Counted from the stretch's first letter, positions 16,211 through 23,933 are shown. The stretch: 64,000 nt of DNA from Ignavibacteriota bacterium (GCA_013112585.1 JABFGH010000015.1:42683-106682); one strand, 5' to 3'. A program made the numbers and translations. Notes: generated by a model from the letters alone, not told the origin.

Positions 16211-16651
16211 ATGAATAAAGTATTATTTCTATTTTTATCAATAATGATTTTTACAACTATAGCAAAAGGACAAGATACCGTGAAATTAAATAAACTAACT
16301 CCCGAAGAAGAAAGAGTAATTATCAACAAGGGAACAGAAATGCCTTACACCGGTGAATATACAAATAACAAGGAATCCGGTACATATATTTGCAGACAGT
16401 GCGATGCCCCGCTTTATAAATCGGAAGATAAATTCGACTCACATTGCGGGTGGCCCAGCTTTGATGATGAAATTGAAGGTGCAGTTAAACGAGTGCCTGA
16501 TGCTGATGGCAGACGCACCGAAATAATCTGCACAAAATGCGGCGGACACCTTGGGCATGTTTTTCTCGGAGAGGGGTTTACTGATAAAAATACACGCCAC
16601 TGTGTAAACTCAATTTCGATGAAGTTTATTAAAGACGGTGATGAAAAATAA
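16211..16651 (+). CDS. msrB: Exported peptide-methionine (R)-S-oxide reductase
   Basis: A purine-rich AAAGGA at 16199-16204 places the start at ATG 16211 ([20 protein letters not shown]) and not the upstream ATG at 16196. The signal peptide sends it out of the cytoplasm. The MsrB domain follows: [20 protein letters not shown], then [12 protein letters not shown] (the four zinc cysteines) and [11 protein letters not shown] with the catalytic Cys. The enzyme repairs methionine-R-sulfoxide in envelope proteins. It adds to the oxidative-stress functions of the region. No msrA is fused to it or present in the window. Confidence 0.93.
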   Translation: MNKVLFLFLSIMIFTTIAKGQDTVKLNKLTPEEERVIINKGTEMPYTGEYTNNKESGTYICRQCDAPLYKSEDKFDSHCGWPSFDDEIEGAVKRVPDADGRRTEIICTKCGGHLGHVFLGEGFTDKNTRHCVNSISMKFIKDGDEK

Positions 16652-16661
16652 TGCAGGCAAA

Positions 16662-16895
16662 TTAAATTTTTATTTCGGCAGTTTCCGCAGTGTGCTGCGA
16701 GGCGAAAAGCAGGTTAATATTTAATGCCTTTAAAACTTTACAAATAATATTAAACCCTACTGTTGATTTCCCTTTTTCTAAATCGAAAATTACAGTTTTG
16801 CCTACTCCCGATAAATCTGCAAGCTGCCTTTGTGTAAGCCCAAGTTTTTTGCGGTGGTATTTAATAATAAATGAAATTTTATATTGTTGGTTCAT
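16662..16895 (-). CDS. HipB/Y4mF-type helix-turn-helix regulator without its toxin partner
   Basis: The start at ATG 16895 (MNQQYKISF) gives a 77-residue XRE protein; the frame upstream is occupied by operator-like repeats. The helix-turn-helix is clear: HRKKLGLTQRQLADLSGVGK, then TVIFDLEKGKSTVGF. Proteins of this shape are antitoxins for HipA kinases and repress their own operon. No hipA follows, since the next gene is convergent msrB, so it is either an orphan or a stand-alone repressor. Confidence 0.8.
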   Translation of the reverse strand: MNQQYKISFIIKYHRKKLGLTQRQLADLSGVGKTVIFDLEKGKSTVGFNIICKVLKALNINLLFASQHTAETAEIKI

Positions 16896-16900
16896 TTTTC

Positions 16901-16981
16901 CCGCGTACGCAGTAATCAAAAATTGATTATTAAAAATAATCAAGCAAACGGAGATTCGCAATAGAATTACTGCGCACACGG
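16901..16981. promoter_or_regulatory. Nested inverted repeats upstream of the HipB-like gene (probable operators)
   Basis: Two symmetric elements lie directly before the ATG. The inner one, TTGATTATT AAA AATAATCAA (16923-16943), is a perfect 9-bp inverted repeat. The outer one pairs CCGCGTACGCAGTAAT (16901-16916) with ATTACTGCGCACACGG (16966-16981) at 14 of 16 positions. A dimeric XRE repressor binding here would autoregulate the gene. Confidence 0.55.
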
Positions 16982-17010
16982 TAAAATGATTAGAGAGGGA
17001 TTATCAAACT

Positions 17011-17634
17011 TTAATCTTCGTAACTAATCTTTTCATCTAAAAAGAACAATCTTTTGGGTTCCTTATACTTTTTGGTAATAGAATAAGGAAAATCTATAAT
17101 TTCGCCTTCTTTAGGCTCCTTCATTTTTAAGCTGGGTTTTCCTGTTAAAAGCATTGCAGCGGCGGCATTATTAAAACGGAATGTAATTTCCTTGGCTGAA
17201 ATTGTTTCTCTGATAATAAAATATTTACTCACTTCATCGGTCATTAAATCAGCGGCGTACTCATCTTCCCACAAAACTTGGTCAACATTTGACTGTTCCG
17301 TAAACTCGCGCACAACATCTTTAATCTCAACCTCGGCAGTTACAAACTGTAAATCGAAATTTAAATTTAAAATTTGCAGCAGATCGCCCCGGCTGAAAGT
17401 CATTTGACCGATCAAAGTTCCTTCATTGCTTACCAGTCCTTTTATTTGTTTAATATCCTTAACAATAAACTGAACTCTATTTTCATCAAGGCGGTAAACA
17501 GTTCCGGGTCTGCAGTTTGTACGCGGAGTATCAAAAGGCTTAAAATTCGGCAGCAATGAGTTAGGGGGTACTTTGCCGCTTTGTGCAAAATAGAATGTTG
17601 AAGCAAGCAGCAATATTATTATAACTTTTTTCAT
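17011..17634 (-). CDS. Exported protein of unknown function
   Basis: The 207-residue protein starts with a signal peptide (MKKVIIILLLASTFYFAQSG). The mature part is mostly beta with several charged loops and no cysteine cluster. I do not recognise a family. It is divergent from the cytochrome operon, with 141 bp between the two starts, so it may share a control region with it, but there is no direct evidence of a functional link. Confidence 0.6.
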   Translation of the reverse strand: MKKVIIILLLASTFYFAQSGKVPPNSLLPNFKPFDTPRTNCRPGTVYRLDENRVQFIVKDIKQIKGLVSNEGTLIGQMTFSRGDLLQILNLNFDLQFVTAEVEIKDVVREFTEQSNVDQVLWEDEYAADLMTDEVSKYFIIRETISAKEITFRFNNAAAAMLLTGKPSLKMKEPKEGEIIDFPYSITKKYKEPKRLFFLDEKISYED

Positions 17635-17775
17635 CTCTCTAAGGTGTTTTTATTTTATTATCGGAAAAAAAGAAAAAAAATTAAATTTTTTAAGAAGAGA
17701 AAAAGACTTTATAGACTCGACTATCTTTTAGAAATTGCTTAACTTGAATATATTATAAACAAACGCGGGGTTTAT

Positions 17776-19116
17776 ATGAAGACTAAAAGAGCACTTAATG
17801 TTTTTATGATTTTCCTTTTTACTGCTCCCTTGCTGTTGGCGCAAGAAATGGAAAGATCATTCAGCTACGATGATTTTCGAACACCGGAATACTGCGGTAC
17901 ATCATGCCATGTACAGTTTTATCAGCAATGGCAGCAGTCTATGATGGCGCAGGCATACACACATGAGTGGGATGAAGTAGAATATTTTAAACTGGCAGTA
18001 CCTCATGCAGATAGGGACGAAAATGTTGCAGCAGTAAAGCACGAATGCAACGGCTGCCACGCTCCAATTTCTTTTCTCGTCGGCGATACCCCTCCACCTA
18101 AACCTGCAATGAACTCTCGAGCAAACGAATCGGTTTCATGCGAAGCCTGCCATTTGATTACTGGGTTTAAAGGTGACACTCCCTTTAATTTTAATTACAT
18201 AATGGAACCGGGCAAAAAAAAATATTCCGGAAGAGGAACAGATGCTAAATCACCAAATCATGAAATTGTTGCAACGGAACTGCATAAGTCGGGCGACTTT
18301 TGCGGAATTTGCCACAATGAAAAAAGCCCCTACGGTGCATGGGTAAAATCAACTCACCTGGAATGGAAAGAAGGACCGTATGCAAAAGAAGGTGTTCAAT
18401 GCCAGGACTGCCACATGCCGAAAGCTGAATATGCAACGGCGGAAATGGGTAGAGTGTATAAGGATGCTCGATTGCATTTATTCCACGGGGCACACGACCC
18501 GGGGAAAGTTGGAGGAACAATTGAATTAAGAATTAACCCCGATATAGAAATGGCTGAGCCGGGCGGAGTAGCTAAGTTTACTATTCATTTATTCAATCAA
18601 AAAACCGGACACAAATTTCCATCCGGCTCTGTTGAAGACAGAATAGTTTGGCTGCATGTTGAAGCAGTGGATGCCGCCGGAAATGTTTATCACTTACCTG
18701 TTGATAAAAAAGGTTTTGAAGGTGAGGAATATACAATTGCGGCAGATGTATTGGCTTATCAGGATATGGGAATTGCTTTGGATAAGCCCAACTTCAAAGG
18801 TGTGCAGAGAGACGGCGTGCCTATCGGCGATAGAATATTCAGAATGCCTTATTTCGATCCCCAGGGCAGAATGACAATTCAGCAATGGAACACAAAATCT
18901 TTCGGCGTAGATTACAGAATTGGTCCGAGAGAAACTATTACAGAAACTTTCACTTTTAATATTCCTTTTGAAGCAGCGCCCGGTAAAATGAAAGTTAATG
19001 CTGTGCTGAACTATCAAAAACTTGTAAAACCTGTTGCCGATTTTCTCGGTGTACCGGATGAAGCTGATATTATGATAGTTAATAACCACTCAACAGAAAT
19101 TGAAATTATTGATTAA
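17776..19116 (+). CDS. Periplasmic multihaem cytochrome c
   Basis: The 446-residue protein has a signal peptide (to about residue 23). Its haem sites are CNGCH, CEACH, CGICH and CQDCH, four canonical CxxCH motifs in the N-terminal half, plus an earlier CGTSCH, which is CX3CH. Histidines between them (AVPHADRD, SPNHEIVATELH, HLFHGAHD) can serve as distal ligands. The C-terminal half (about residues 245-440) lacks haem motifs and looks like a beta-rich domain with HKFPSGSVEDRIVWLHV, as seen in cytochrome c554-like proteins. It lies 9 bp before the cytochrome-porin gene with a strong GGAGG between them, so the two make an operon for electron transfer across the envelope. Donor and acceptor are unknown. 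Confidence 0.85.
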   Translation: MKTKRALNVFMIFLFTAPLLLAQEMERSFSYDDFRTPEYCGTSCHVQFYQQWQQSMMAQAYTHEWDEVEYFKLAVPHADRDENVAAVKHECNGCHAPISFLVGDTPPPKPAMNSRANESVSCEACHLITGFKGDTPFNFNYIMEPGKKKYSGRGTDAKSPNHEIVATELHKSGDFCGICHNEKSPYGAWVKSTHLEWKEGPYAKEGVQCQDCHMPKAEYATAEMGRVYKDARLHLFHGAHDPGKVGGTIELRINPDIEMAEPGGVAKFTIHLFNQKTGHKFPSGSVEDRIVWLHVEAVDAAGNVYHLPVDKKGFEGEEYTIAADVLAYQDMGIALDKPNFKGVQRDGVPIGDRIFRMPYFDPQGRMTIQQWNTKSFGVDYRIGPRETITETFTFNIPFEAAPGKMKVNAVLNYQKLVKPVADFLGVPDEADIMIVNNHSTEIEIID

Positions 19117-19125
19117 GGAGGAGTT

Positions 19126-20301
19126 ATGAAAAAATCATTTTTATTTTTATTGATCACTATTTTCGTATGTGAATTTTACACCACGGATGTGTATGGAATA
19201 CCGGCATTTGCACGTAAGTACCGGATGAGCTGCAAAACGTGTCATTCACCTATGCCGAGGTTAAAAGCTTACGGCGATGAATTTGCAGGCAATGGTTTTA
19301 AGCTTGCCGATAAACAAGCACCCCGCTACTATGTTGAAACAGGCGATAGCGAACTTTCTCTTATTCGCGATTTTCCTTTGGCACTTAGAATGGATGCTCA
19401 TGTTACTTACAGAAATGAACCTCAGCGAAATGACTTCAAAACACCATGGATACTGAAACTGCTTTCGGGCGGCGAAATTGCTAATAATGTTGCCTACTAT
19501 TTTTACTTCTATTTAAGCGAATACGGAGAAGTTGCAGGTGTTGAAGATGCTTACATTATGTTTAACAACTTGTTCGGCAGTGAACTGGATATTTATGCCG
19601 GTCAGTTCCAGGTTTCTGATCCTTTATTTAAAAGAGAGCTGAGATTAACATTAGAAGATTACAGTATTTATAAAGTGAAGCCTTCATTTTCCGATATCAG
19701 TTTAGCTTATGATAGAGGATTTATGTTTACCTACGGATTTGATACCGGAACCGATGTAATGTTTGAAGTGCTTAATGGAAATGGCTTATCACAATTAAAT
19801 GGTTTGCGTCAGCTGGATAAAGATGATTATAAAAATCTTGCCGGAAGAATAACACAAGATGTTGGCGATTTTTTACGTGTCGGTTTCTTCGGCTATTTTG
19901 GTCAAGAGATGATAAATATCGGCTCTGTAAATCAAACAAAAAACAAAATGCATTATTGGGGACCGGATTTAACATTATCCTACAATGATAAGATTGAACT
20001 AAATGTGCAATATCTTCAAAGGGAGGATGATGTAGAAAATTCGACAGTCTATTCTGACAAGATTAAAACCAGGGGCGGTTTGGCAGAATTAATTATTACA
20101 CCGAATGGTGATGACAGTAAGTGGTATGCTGTTGGTATGTTTAACCTTGTGGAGTCAGATATGGCAGATTTGAATTATCGTACTGCTGCATTGCACATTG
20201 GTCATTTACTTAATAGAAATATTAGGCTTGTGGGAGAGTACACTTACAATTTAACTTATGAATTTAATCAGGTAGGTATTGGTGTAGTAACTGCTTTTTA
20301 A
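19126..20301 (+). CDS. Cyc2-like outer-membrane monohaem cytochrome-porin fusion
   Basis: The 391-residue protein has a signal peptide and, directly after it, a haem-binding segment with FARKYRMSCKTCHSPMPRLK followed by AYGDEFAGNGF. A single CxxCH between YxMS and a PRL-(A/N)-(F/Y)G stretch near the N-terminus is the arrangement of Cyc2 iron oxidases. The remaining 320 residues have alternating polar and hydrophobic strands and aromatic girdles and end in aliphatic-aromatic GIGVVTAF, as in an outer-membrane beta-barrel. Cyc2 carries electrons from outside iron to periplasmic cytochromes. The direction and substrate here are open. It is transcribed 9 bp after a multihaem cytochrome, a natural periplasmic partner. 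Confidence 0.75.
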   Translation: MKKSFLFLLITIFVCEFYTTDVYGIPAFARKYRMSCKTCHSPMPRLKAYGDEFAGNGFKLADKQAPRYYVETGDSELSLIRDFPLALRMDAHVTYRNEPQRNDFKTPWILKLLSGGEIANNVAYYFYFYLSEYGEVAGVEDAYIMFNNLFGSELDIYAGQFQVSDPLFKRELRLTLEDYSIYKVKPSFSDISLAYDRGFMFTYGFDTGTDVMFEVLNGNGLSQLNGLRQLDKDDYKNLAGRITQDVGDFLRVGFFGYFGQEMINIGSVNQTKNKMHYWGPDLTLSYNDKIELNVQYLQREDDVENSTVYSDKIKTRGGLAELIITPNGDDSKWYAVGMFNLVESDMADLNYRTAALHIGHLLNRNIRLVGEYTYNLTYEFNQVGIGVVTAF

Positions 20302-20308
20302 ATTAAAA

Positions 20309-20337
20309 TACTCCGTGGGCTAAATGCTCACGGAGTA
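20309..20337. terminator. Bidirectional terminator between convergent genes
   Basis: TACTCCGTG and CACGGAGTA form a perfect 9-bp stem around an 11-base loop, with A/T-rich flanks on both sides. It lies 8 bp after the cytochrome-porin stop and 7 bp from the RRM protein stop, so it can end both transcripts. Confidence 0.75.
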
Positions 20338-20343
20338 ATAAAT

Positions 20344-20610
20344 TTATCTGCGTCTTCCTTTTTTATCTTTCGGCGGTCTTGCTTCATTTACAATTATTCT
20401 TTTTCCTTTCAGTTCCGCAGTGTTTAATTCTTTCATTGCACTTGCCGCTTCTGTATTGTTCATCATTTCAACAAACCCAAATCCTTTAGATTGCTGAGAA
20501 AATAAATCTCTTATTATTTTAGTTGATCTTACCTTTCCATATTTTGCAAAAGCATCTTCAAGCTCTTGATCGCTTACATCGGGTGATATATTGCCTACAA
20601 AAATATTCAT
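20344..20610 (-). CDS. RRM-domain RNA-binding protein
   Basis: The 88-residue protein consists of one RNA recognition motif with RNP2 (IFVGNI) and RNP1 (KGFGFVEM), and a basic tail (ARPPKDKKGRRR). Such small bacterial RRM proteins, known from cyanobacteria and Bacteroidota, bind single-stranded RNA and often act in cold or general stress. It is divergent from a cold-shock protein gene; the two share a 354-bp intergenic region, which fits related regulation. No further domain is present. Confidence 0.9.
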   Translation of the reverse strand: MNIFVGNISPDVSDQELEDAFAKYGKVRSTKIIRDLFSQQSKGFGFVEMMNNTEAASAMKELNTAELKGKRIIVNEARPPKDKKGRRR

Positions 20611-20964
20611 TTTAACTCCTTGGTACTCAATACCATTTAATTGCTTATCCTAATCGAAGAGAAATTTTGACTCAATAATTAGGGGAAAATAATGAGAGGG
20701 TTTCATTTAGATTTCTTAAAAATAAAGGTAAACAAAATATTATTGGCGTCCAATTTAGGTTGGTTTATATTCAAACTTAAATATTTTTTTAAGTTTTATA
20801 TAAGTTAAAGCGTTTTAAAAAGTTAGGTTGTAATGATTAGTTTATATATCTTTACAATTGAAGACAGTAAACGTAAGAAAATGTTGTAGTTTCAGAATTA
20901 CCCTTTCCATTTTTTTAAGCCCTGTCAAATTATTTATTTCATAAAAAGTAGGAGCATCTGTAAT
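20611..20964. promoter_or_regulatory. Shared 354-bp control region of the RRM and cold-shock genes
   Basis: No gene is visible here. The region contains a perfect AT-rich inverted repeat, AAACTTAAA (20773-20781) and TTTAAGTTT (20788-20796). A TTG...TATATCTTTA arrangement around 20829-20856 could be a Bacteroidota-type promoter for the cold-shock gene. That would leave a leader of about 100 bases, typical of cold-shock mRNAs. These are pattern-based readings only. Confidence 0.35.
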
Positions 20965-21174
20965 ATGGCAGAGCGAATTCAAGGAACTGTTAAATGGTTT
21001 AACAGCTCAAAAGGTTATGGTTTTATTTCACAAGAAAACGGCGAAGATGTATTTGTACATTTTCAATCAATTGTTAGCGATGGTTATAAATCATTAAACG
21101 AAAACGATAGAGTTGAATTTTTGGTAACTGACGGTCAAAAAGGTCCTCAGGCATCTGAAGTTAAAGTTATCTAA
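20965..21174 (+). CDS. Cold-shock protein (CspA family)
   Basis: The 69-residue single-domain protein has the two RNA-binding motifs KGYGFI and VFVHF, in [20 protein letters not shown] and later [10 protein letters not shown]. It melts or protects mRNA secondary structure at low temperature and in stress. A ribosome-binding AGGAG precedes the ATG (at 20950-20954), and a strong terminator follows 24 bp after the stop, so it is monocistronic. Confidence 0.97.
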   Translation: MAERIQGTVKWFNSSKGYGFISQENGEDVFVHFQSIVSDGYKSLNENDRVEFLVTDGQKGPQASEVKVI

Positions 21175-21198
21175 TTCAGAATATAAAATTTGTAACTC

Positions 21199-21230
21199 GA
21201 GTCCCGTAAATTGCGGGACTCTTTTATTTT
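21199..21230 (+). terminator. Intrinsic terminator of the cold-shock gene
   Basis: GAGTCCCG and CGGGACTC make a perfect 8-bp stem with a short loop, followed by CTTTTATTTT. It starts 24 bases after the stop codon. Confidence 0.9.
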
Positions 21231-21256
21231 AAACCGCTCACATTTTTATGCAGCAC

Positions 21257-22276
21257 TCAATTTTCTCTGTTGATCAAATTCACAACCACTTTAATTATCA
21301 TATCTTTTTCTGCCGGATTACTTTCGGCGATCATTAAACAAAGTGCAACCAATGCATTATTTGCTATACGTTTATTACCTTCAGGCGAGTATAATATTTC
21401 ATTCATACTTAGGAACCACAAAAATATTGCGGCGGCTATCCGCTTGTTGCCGTCAACAAAGCTATGATTTTTTATAATGAAGTATAATAAGTTTGCAGCT
21501 TTCTCTTCAACACTCGGGTAAAGATCCTTTTTATCAAATGATTGATAAATTGCTTTTACCGACCCTTTAAATGATTGATCTTTTTCTTTGCCGAACAAAT
21601 CCGATGAACCGAATTTTTCCTTTAGTTTTTCTATTATTTCGAGAGCACTACTGTAGGTAATTTTAAATTTTTGCTTCTTTGTTGTTTTTCTTATTCTAAC
21701 TTTCTGATAGTCGTATGCATCAAGCAAATCAAGCGCATGAGTATAATCGGTTACAACTTTTAATATTCCTGTAAATTCATCTTTTTCTAACTGGTATTTT
21801 TCTGCTGCCTTTGAAAACAAGAGAAGTGTTTTTTCAATGTCTTTAATCTTTTCGGTCTGCTCTTTTAATCTTTTTTCATATAGCGCATAGCCTTGAATTA
21901 AATAATCCTTTAAAATTTTATTTGCCCAAATTCTAAACTGAGTACCCCGTTTTGATTTAACACGATAGCCTACTGAAATGATTACGTCGAGATTGTAGAA
22001 ATTGATACCACGTTTAACCTCTCTATTTCCTTCCTTTTGAACTGTCAGGTATTTCCTGACAGTTGAATGTTTGGCAAGTTCCTTTTCTTTATAAATATTA
22101 TTAATATGCAGACTTAGTGTTTGTTTAGTTTGATTGAATAATTTTGCCATTTGGACCTGGTTTAACCACACAGTTTCATCTTCCATTTTTACATCTAACT
22201 GAACATTGCCATCAGCTGCTTTATAAAGTACTATTTCACCTTTCGAGTTTTGAGTTTTAACTTTTGTCATTTCCAT
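21257..22276 (-). CDS. RhuM-type protein fused to a Fic/Doc domain
   Basis: The 339-residue protein has two parts. The N-terminal half is the RhuM (virulence RhuM) domain: WLNQVQMAKLFNQTKQTLSL, then FYNLDVIISVGYRVKSKRGT and FRIWANKILKDYLIQGYAL. The C-terminal third is a Fic/Doc domain with the core HSFVDGNKRIAAAIFL (HxFxDGNKR), whose family transfers nucleotide or phosphate groups to target proteins. Substrate and role are unknown; RhuM-Fic fusions are usually found among toxin-like or phage-defence genes. It is a single gene in an accessory region, followed by the OsmC gene on the other strand. No antitoxin-like small gene is adjacent. Confidence 0.85.
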   Translation of the reverse strand: MEMTKVKTQNSKGEIVLYKAADGNVQLDVKMEDETVWLNQVQMAKLFNQTKQTLSLHINNIYKEKELAKHSTVRKYLTVQKEGNREVKRGINFYNLDVIISVGYRVKSKRGTQFRIWANKILKDYLIQGYALYEKRLKEQTEKIKDIEKTLLLFSKAAEKYQLEKDEFTGILKVVTDYTHALDLLDAYDYQKVRIRKTTKKQKFKITYSSALEIIEKLKEKFGSSDLFGKEKDQSFKGSVKAIYQSFDKKDLYPSVEEKAANLLYFIIKNHSFVDGNKRIAAAIFLWFLSMNEILYSPEGNKRIANNALVALCLMIAESNPAEKDMIIKVVVNLINREN

Positions 22277-22447
22277 TTTTACCGCTTAAAATTGAAGTAA
22301 TTTCAAAATAATGGTTTACACAGCGAGGTGCAATTCAATATATTGTGAGTATAAACTAATAAAATAAAAAAGACGGCTTGTCGAGTGAGTTTATTTTTTT
22401 ATTTTGCTTATATGATTTTTAAACTATAAAAGAAAAGGAGTAACCAA

Positions 22448-22867
22448 ATGAGTACACATTACGCAAAAGCTAAATGGGAAGGCACCCTAAAAGACGGTAA
22501 AGGAAAAATGAATTTTACCGGTTACGATGGACCATTTAATTTTAAGTCACGTTTTGAAGGCGGTGCAGAGACCAGCCCTGAAGAATTAGTTGGCGCAGCT
22601 AACGCAGGATGTTTTTCAATGTTTCTATCTGCACTACTCACAAAAAAAGAGCTTACCGCAACCAGCATTGAAACAAAAGCTACAGTTGAATTAGGTGAAG
22701 ACAACGGTCCTAAAATCACATCAATTTTATTAGAATGTGAAGCAGTTGTGCCCGGATTAAGCGAAGAGGATTTTCAAGAACTTGCTGCAGAAGCAAAAGC
22801 TAAATGCCCAATCTCAAGATTATTTACAGGAACTGATATTACACTTAAAGCAAAGTTAGTTTCGTAA
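22448..22867 (+). CDS. osmC: OsmC/Ohr-family peroxide reductase
   Basis: The 139-residue protein has the two reactive cysteines of the family, in GAANAGCFSMFLSALLTK (peroxidatic Cys) and KAKCPISRLF (resolving Cys), plus FKSRFEGGAETSPEELV. OsmC proteins reduce organic hydroperoxides with lipoyl or thiol donors. An AGGAG lies 9 bases before the ATG. It is monocistronic. The GC-rich element R1 follows 22 bp after the stop. Confidence 0.93.
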   Translation: MSTHYAKAKWEGTLKDGKGKMNFTGYDGPFNFKSRFEGGAETSPEELVGAANAGCFSMFLSALLTKKELTATSIETKATVELGEDNGPKITSILLECEAVVPGLSEEDFQELAAEAKAKCPISRLFTGTDITLKAKLVS

Positions 22868-22888
22868 ACACCAGCAATAAATTTTTAT

Positions 22889-22970
22889 ACACCCCTTTAG
22901 TCCCCTCCTGCCTACCGCAGGCAGGCTCGAGAGGGGATTTAGGCCTGCCTGCCGGTAGGCGGGGGTGTGT
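22889..22970. repeat. GC-rich palindromic element R1 (ACACCCC...GGGGTGTGT ends)
   Basis: The base unit ACACCCCTTTAGTCCCCTC...GAGAGGGGATTTAGG...GGGGTGTGT is an interrupted palindrome. Two CCTGCC-type palindromes are inserted in it at symmetric places, one after CCCCTC (CTGCCTACCGCAGGCAGG) and one before the right end (CCTGCCTGCCGGTAGGCGGG). It stands before the DUF559 gene. Its left end is the inverted match of the right end of R2 on the other side of that gene. Confidence 0.75.
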
Positions 22971-23050
22971 TCAAGACTTAGTCCTTCTAGGCAAAATCAA
23001 AACTTCCCCACAAAGCTTTTATTGATAAATTTTATTAAGTTTCTCTCTCC

Positions 23051-23445
23051 ATGAAGCGTAGAAAAATAATACCATATAACCCCGCATTAAAAGAAAAAGC
23101 CAGAGAGTTAAGAAACAACAGTACTAAAACAGAAATACTGTTGTGGCTAAACTTAAAGGGCAAACAGATGCGCGGATATGATTTTCATAGACAAAAGCCG
23201 ATCGACAATTACATAGTAGATTTTTTCTGCAATGAACTAATGCTGGCAATTGAGATTTACCCGCCTTTGGCGTGGTTGATGGTGAAAGTCACTATGGGAA
23301 AGAAGTTTATGATGAAAAGCGACAGAAGAAACTTGAGAGTTTGGGCGTTAGGTTTTTAAGATTTGATGATAGTGAGGTATTTTATGATTGTGAAAAAGTG
23401 CTGAAGAGTATTGAGATGTGGATTGATGAGAACGCAGAAAACTGA
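23051..23445 (+). pseudogene. DUF559 (Vsr-like/PD-(D/E)XK) endonuclease, frameshifted by a 20-bp palindromic insertion
   Basis: The first 69 codons read NPALKEKARELRNNSTKTEI...MRGYDFHRQKPIDNYIVDF...LAIEI, a standard DUF559 N-terminus. The expected continuation, DGESHYGKEVYDEKRQKKLE and then SLGVRFLRFDDSEVFYD, is present but in another frame from 23278. Between them lie exactly 20 extra bases, TACCCGCCTTTGGCGTGGTT (23258-23277), a small hairpin. Removing them restores one reading frame of 125 codons ending at TGA 23443. The family is related to the very short patch repair nuclease. The gene is bracketed by elements R1 and R2. Confidence 0.85.
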
Positions 23446-23463
23446 ACACCCAAAAGACTGAAA

Positions 23464-23612
23464 GAACCCACCCCTAACCCCTCCGAGGAGGGGAATTGTT
23501 TAATGCAGAATTTAATTAGCAACGCGAAAATTCAAACTTGATAATTCCTTCAAGCAATAAAAATAATATTAATTCAAAATCCCCTCTTGAGAGGGGACTT
23601 AGGGGTGTGTTT
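23464..23612. repeat. GC-rich palindromic element R2
   Basis: The left part is ACCCACCCCTAACCCCTCCG followed by AGGAGGGG; the right part is CCCCTCTTGAGAGGGGACTT followed by AGGGGTGTGT. About 80 AT-rich bases without coding sense lie between. The outer ends ACCCACCCC and GGGGTGTGT are near-perfect inverted repeats, as in the elements at 27024-27163 and 29473-29728. Confidence 0.75.
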
Positions 23613-23628
23613 AGGCATGCTGAGTTAG

Positions 23629-23739
23629 CTAAAATTGCATTGTAATTCCTAGTGAAGGAATAATAGGAAACAGTTCAAGTTCTTCTCTGTAGGGAGTTCC
23701 GTTGTTGTAGAACCGGTATCTTACAGAAACAATATTTGT
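23629..23739 (-). pseudogene. 3' remnant of an outer-membrane beta-barrel (TonB-receptor-like) gene
   Basis: Ending at TAG 23629, the minus-strand frame reads NIVSVRYRFYNNGTPYREEL and ends PSLGITMQF. An amphipathic last strand with a terminal Phe after PSLGI is typical of the C-terminus of TonB-dependent receptors. Nothing upstream continues the gene; a palindrome array begins within 20 bp. Confidence 0.45.
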
Positions 23740-23757
23740 CCGGCGGCACAAAGAAAC

Positions 23758-23933
23758 AACATGTCGAAATCATCGACATGTTTTTATAACGTGTCGATAA
23801 AATGGAAAAATTTCGACATGTTATTGTCTGCCAATATAAAATTATAATTAAAGTTGTGGCATTTTCCTTAATTATAAAATATTATAATTAAACTTAAGCC
23901 GTTTACTTTAATTATGAATAATTATAGTTAAAG
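23758..23933. repeat. Compact array of palindromes
   Basis: First come two hairpins with the arms AACATGTCGA/TCGACATGTT (23758-23782, perfect) and AACGTGTCGA/TCGACATGTT (23788-23822). Then two tandem 40-bp hairpins with TTATAATTAA arms and different loops follow (23842-23877 and 23882-23917), plus a degenerate third copy. The remaining stretch to the proteinase gene at 24367 (about 430 bases) is AT-rich, and I see no gene, promoter or RNA in it. Confidence 0.55.

Noticed and set aside
23842..23933. Regularly spaced TTATAATTAA repeats that could suggest a CRISPR array
   Set aside because: The units are inverted as well as direct, only about two and a half copies exist, and there are no cas genes. 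Tandem hairpins explain them better.
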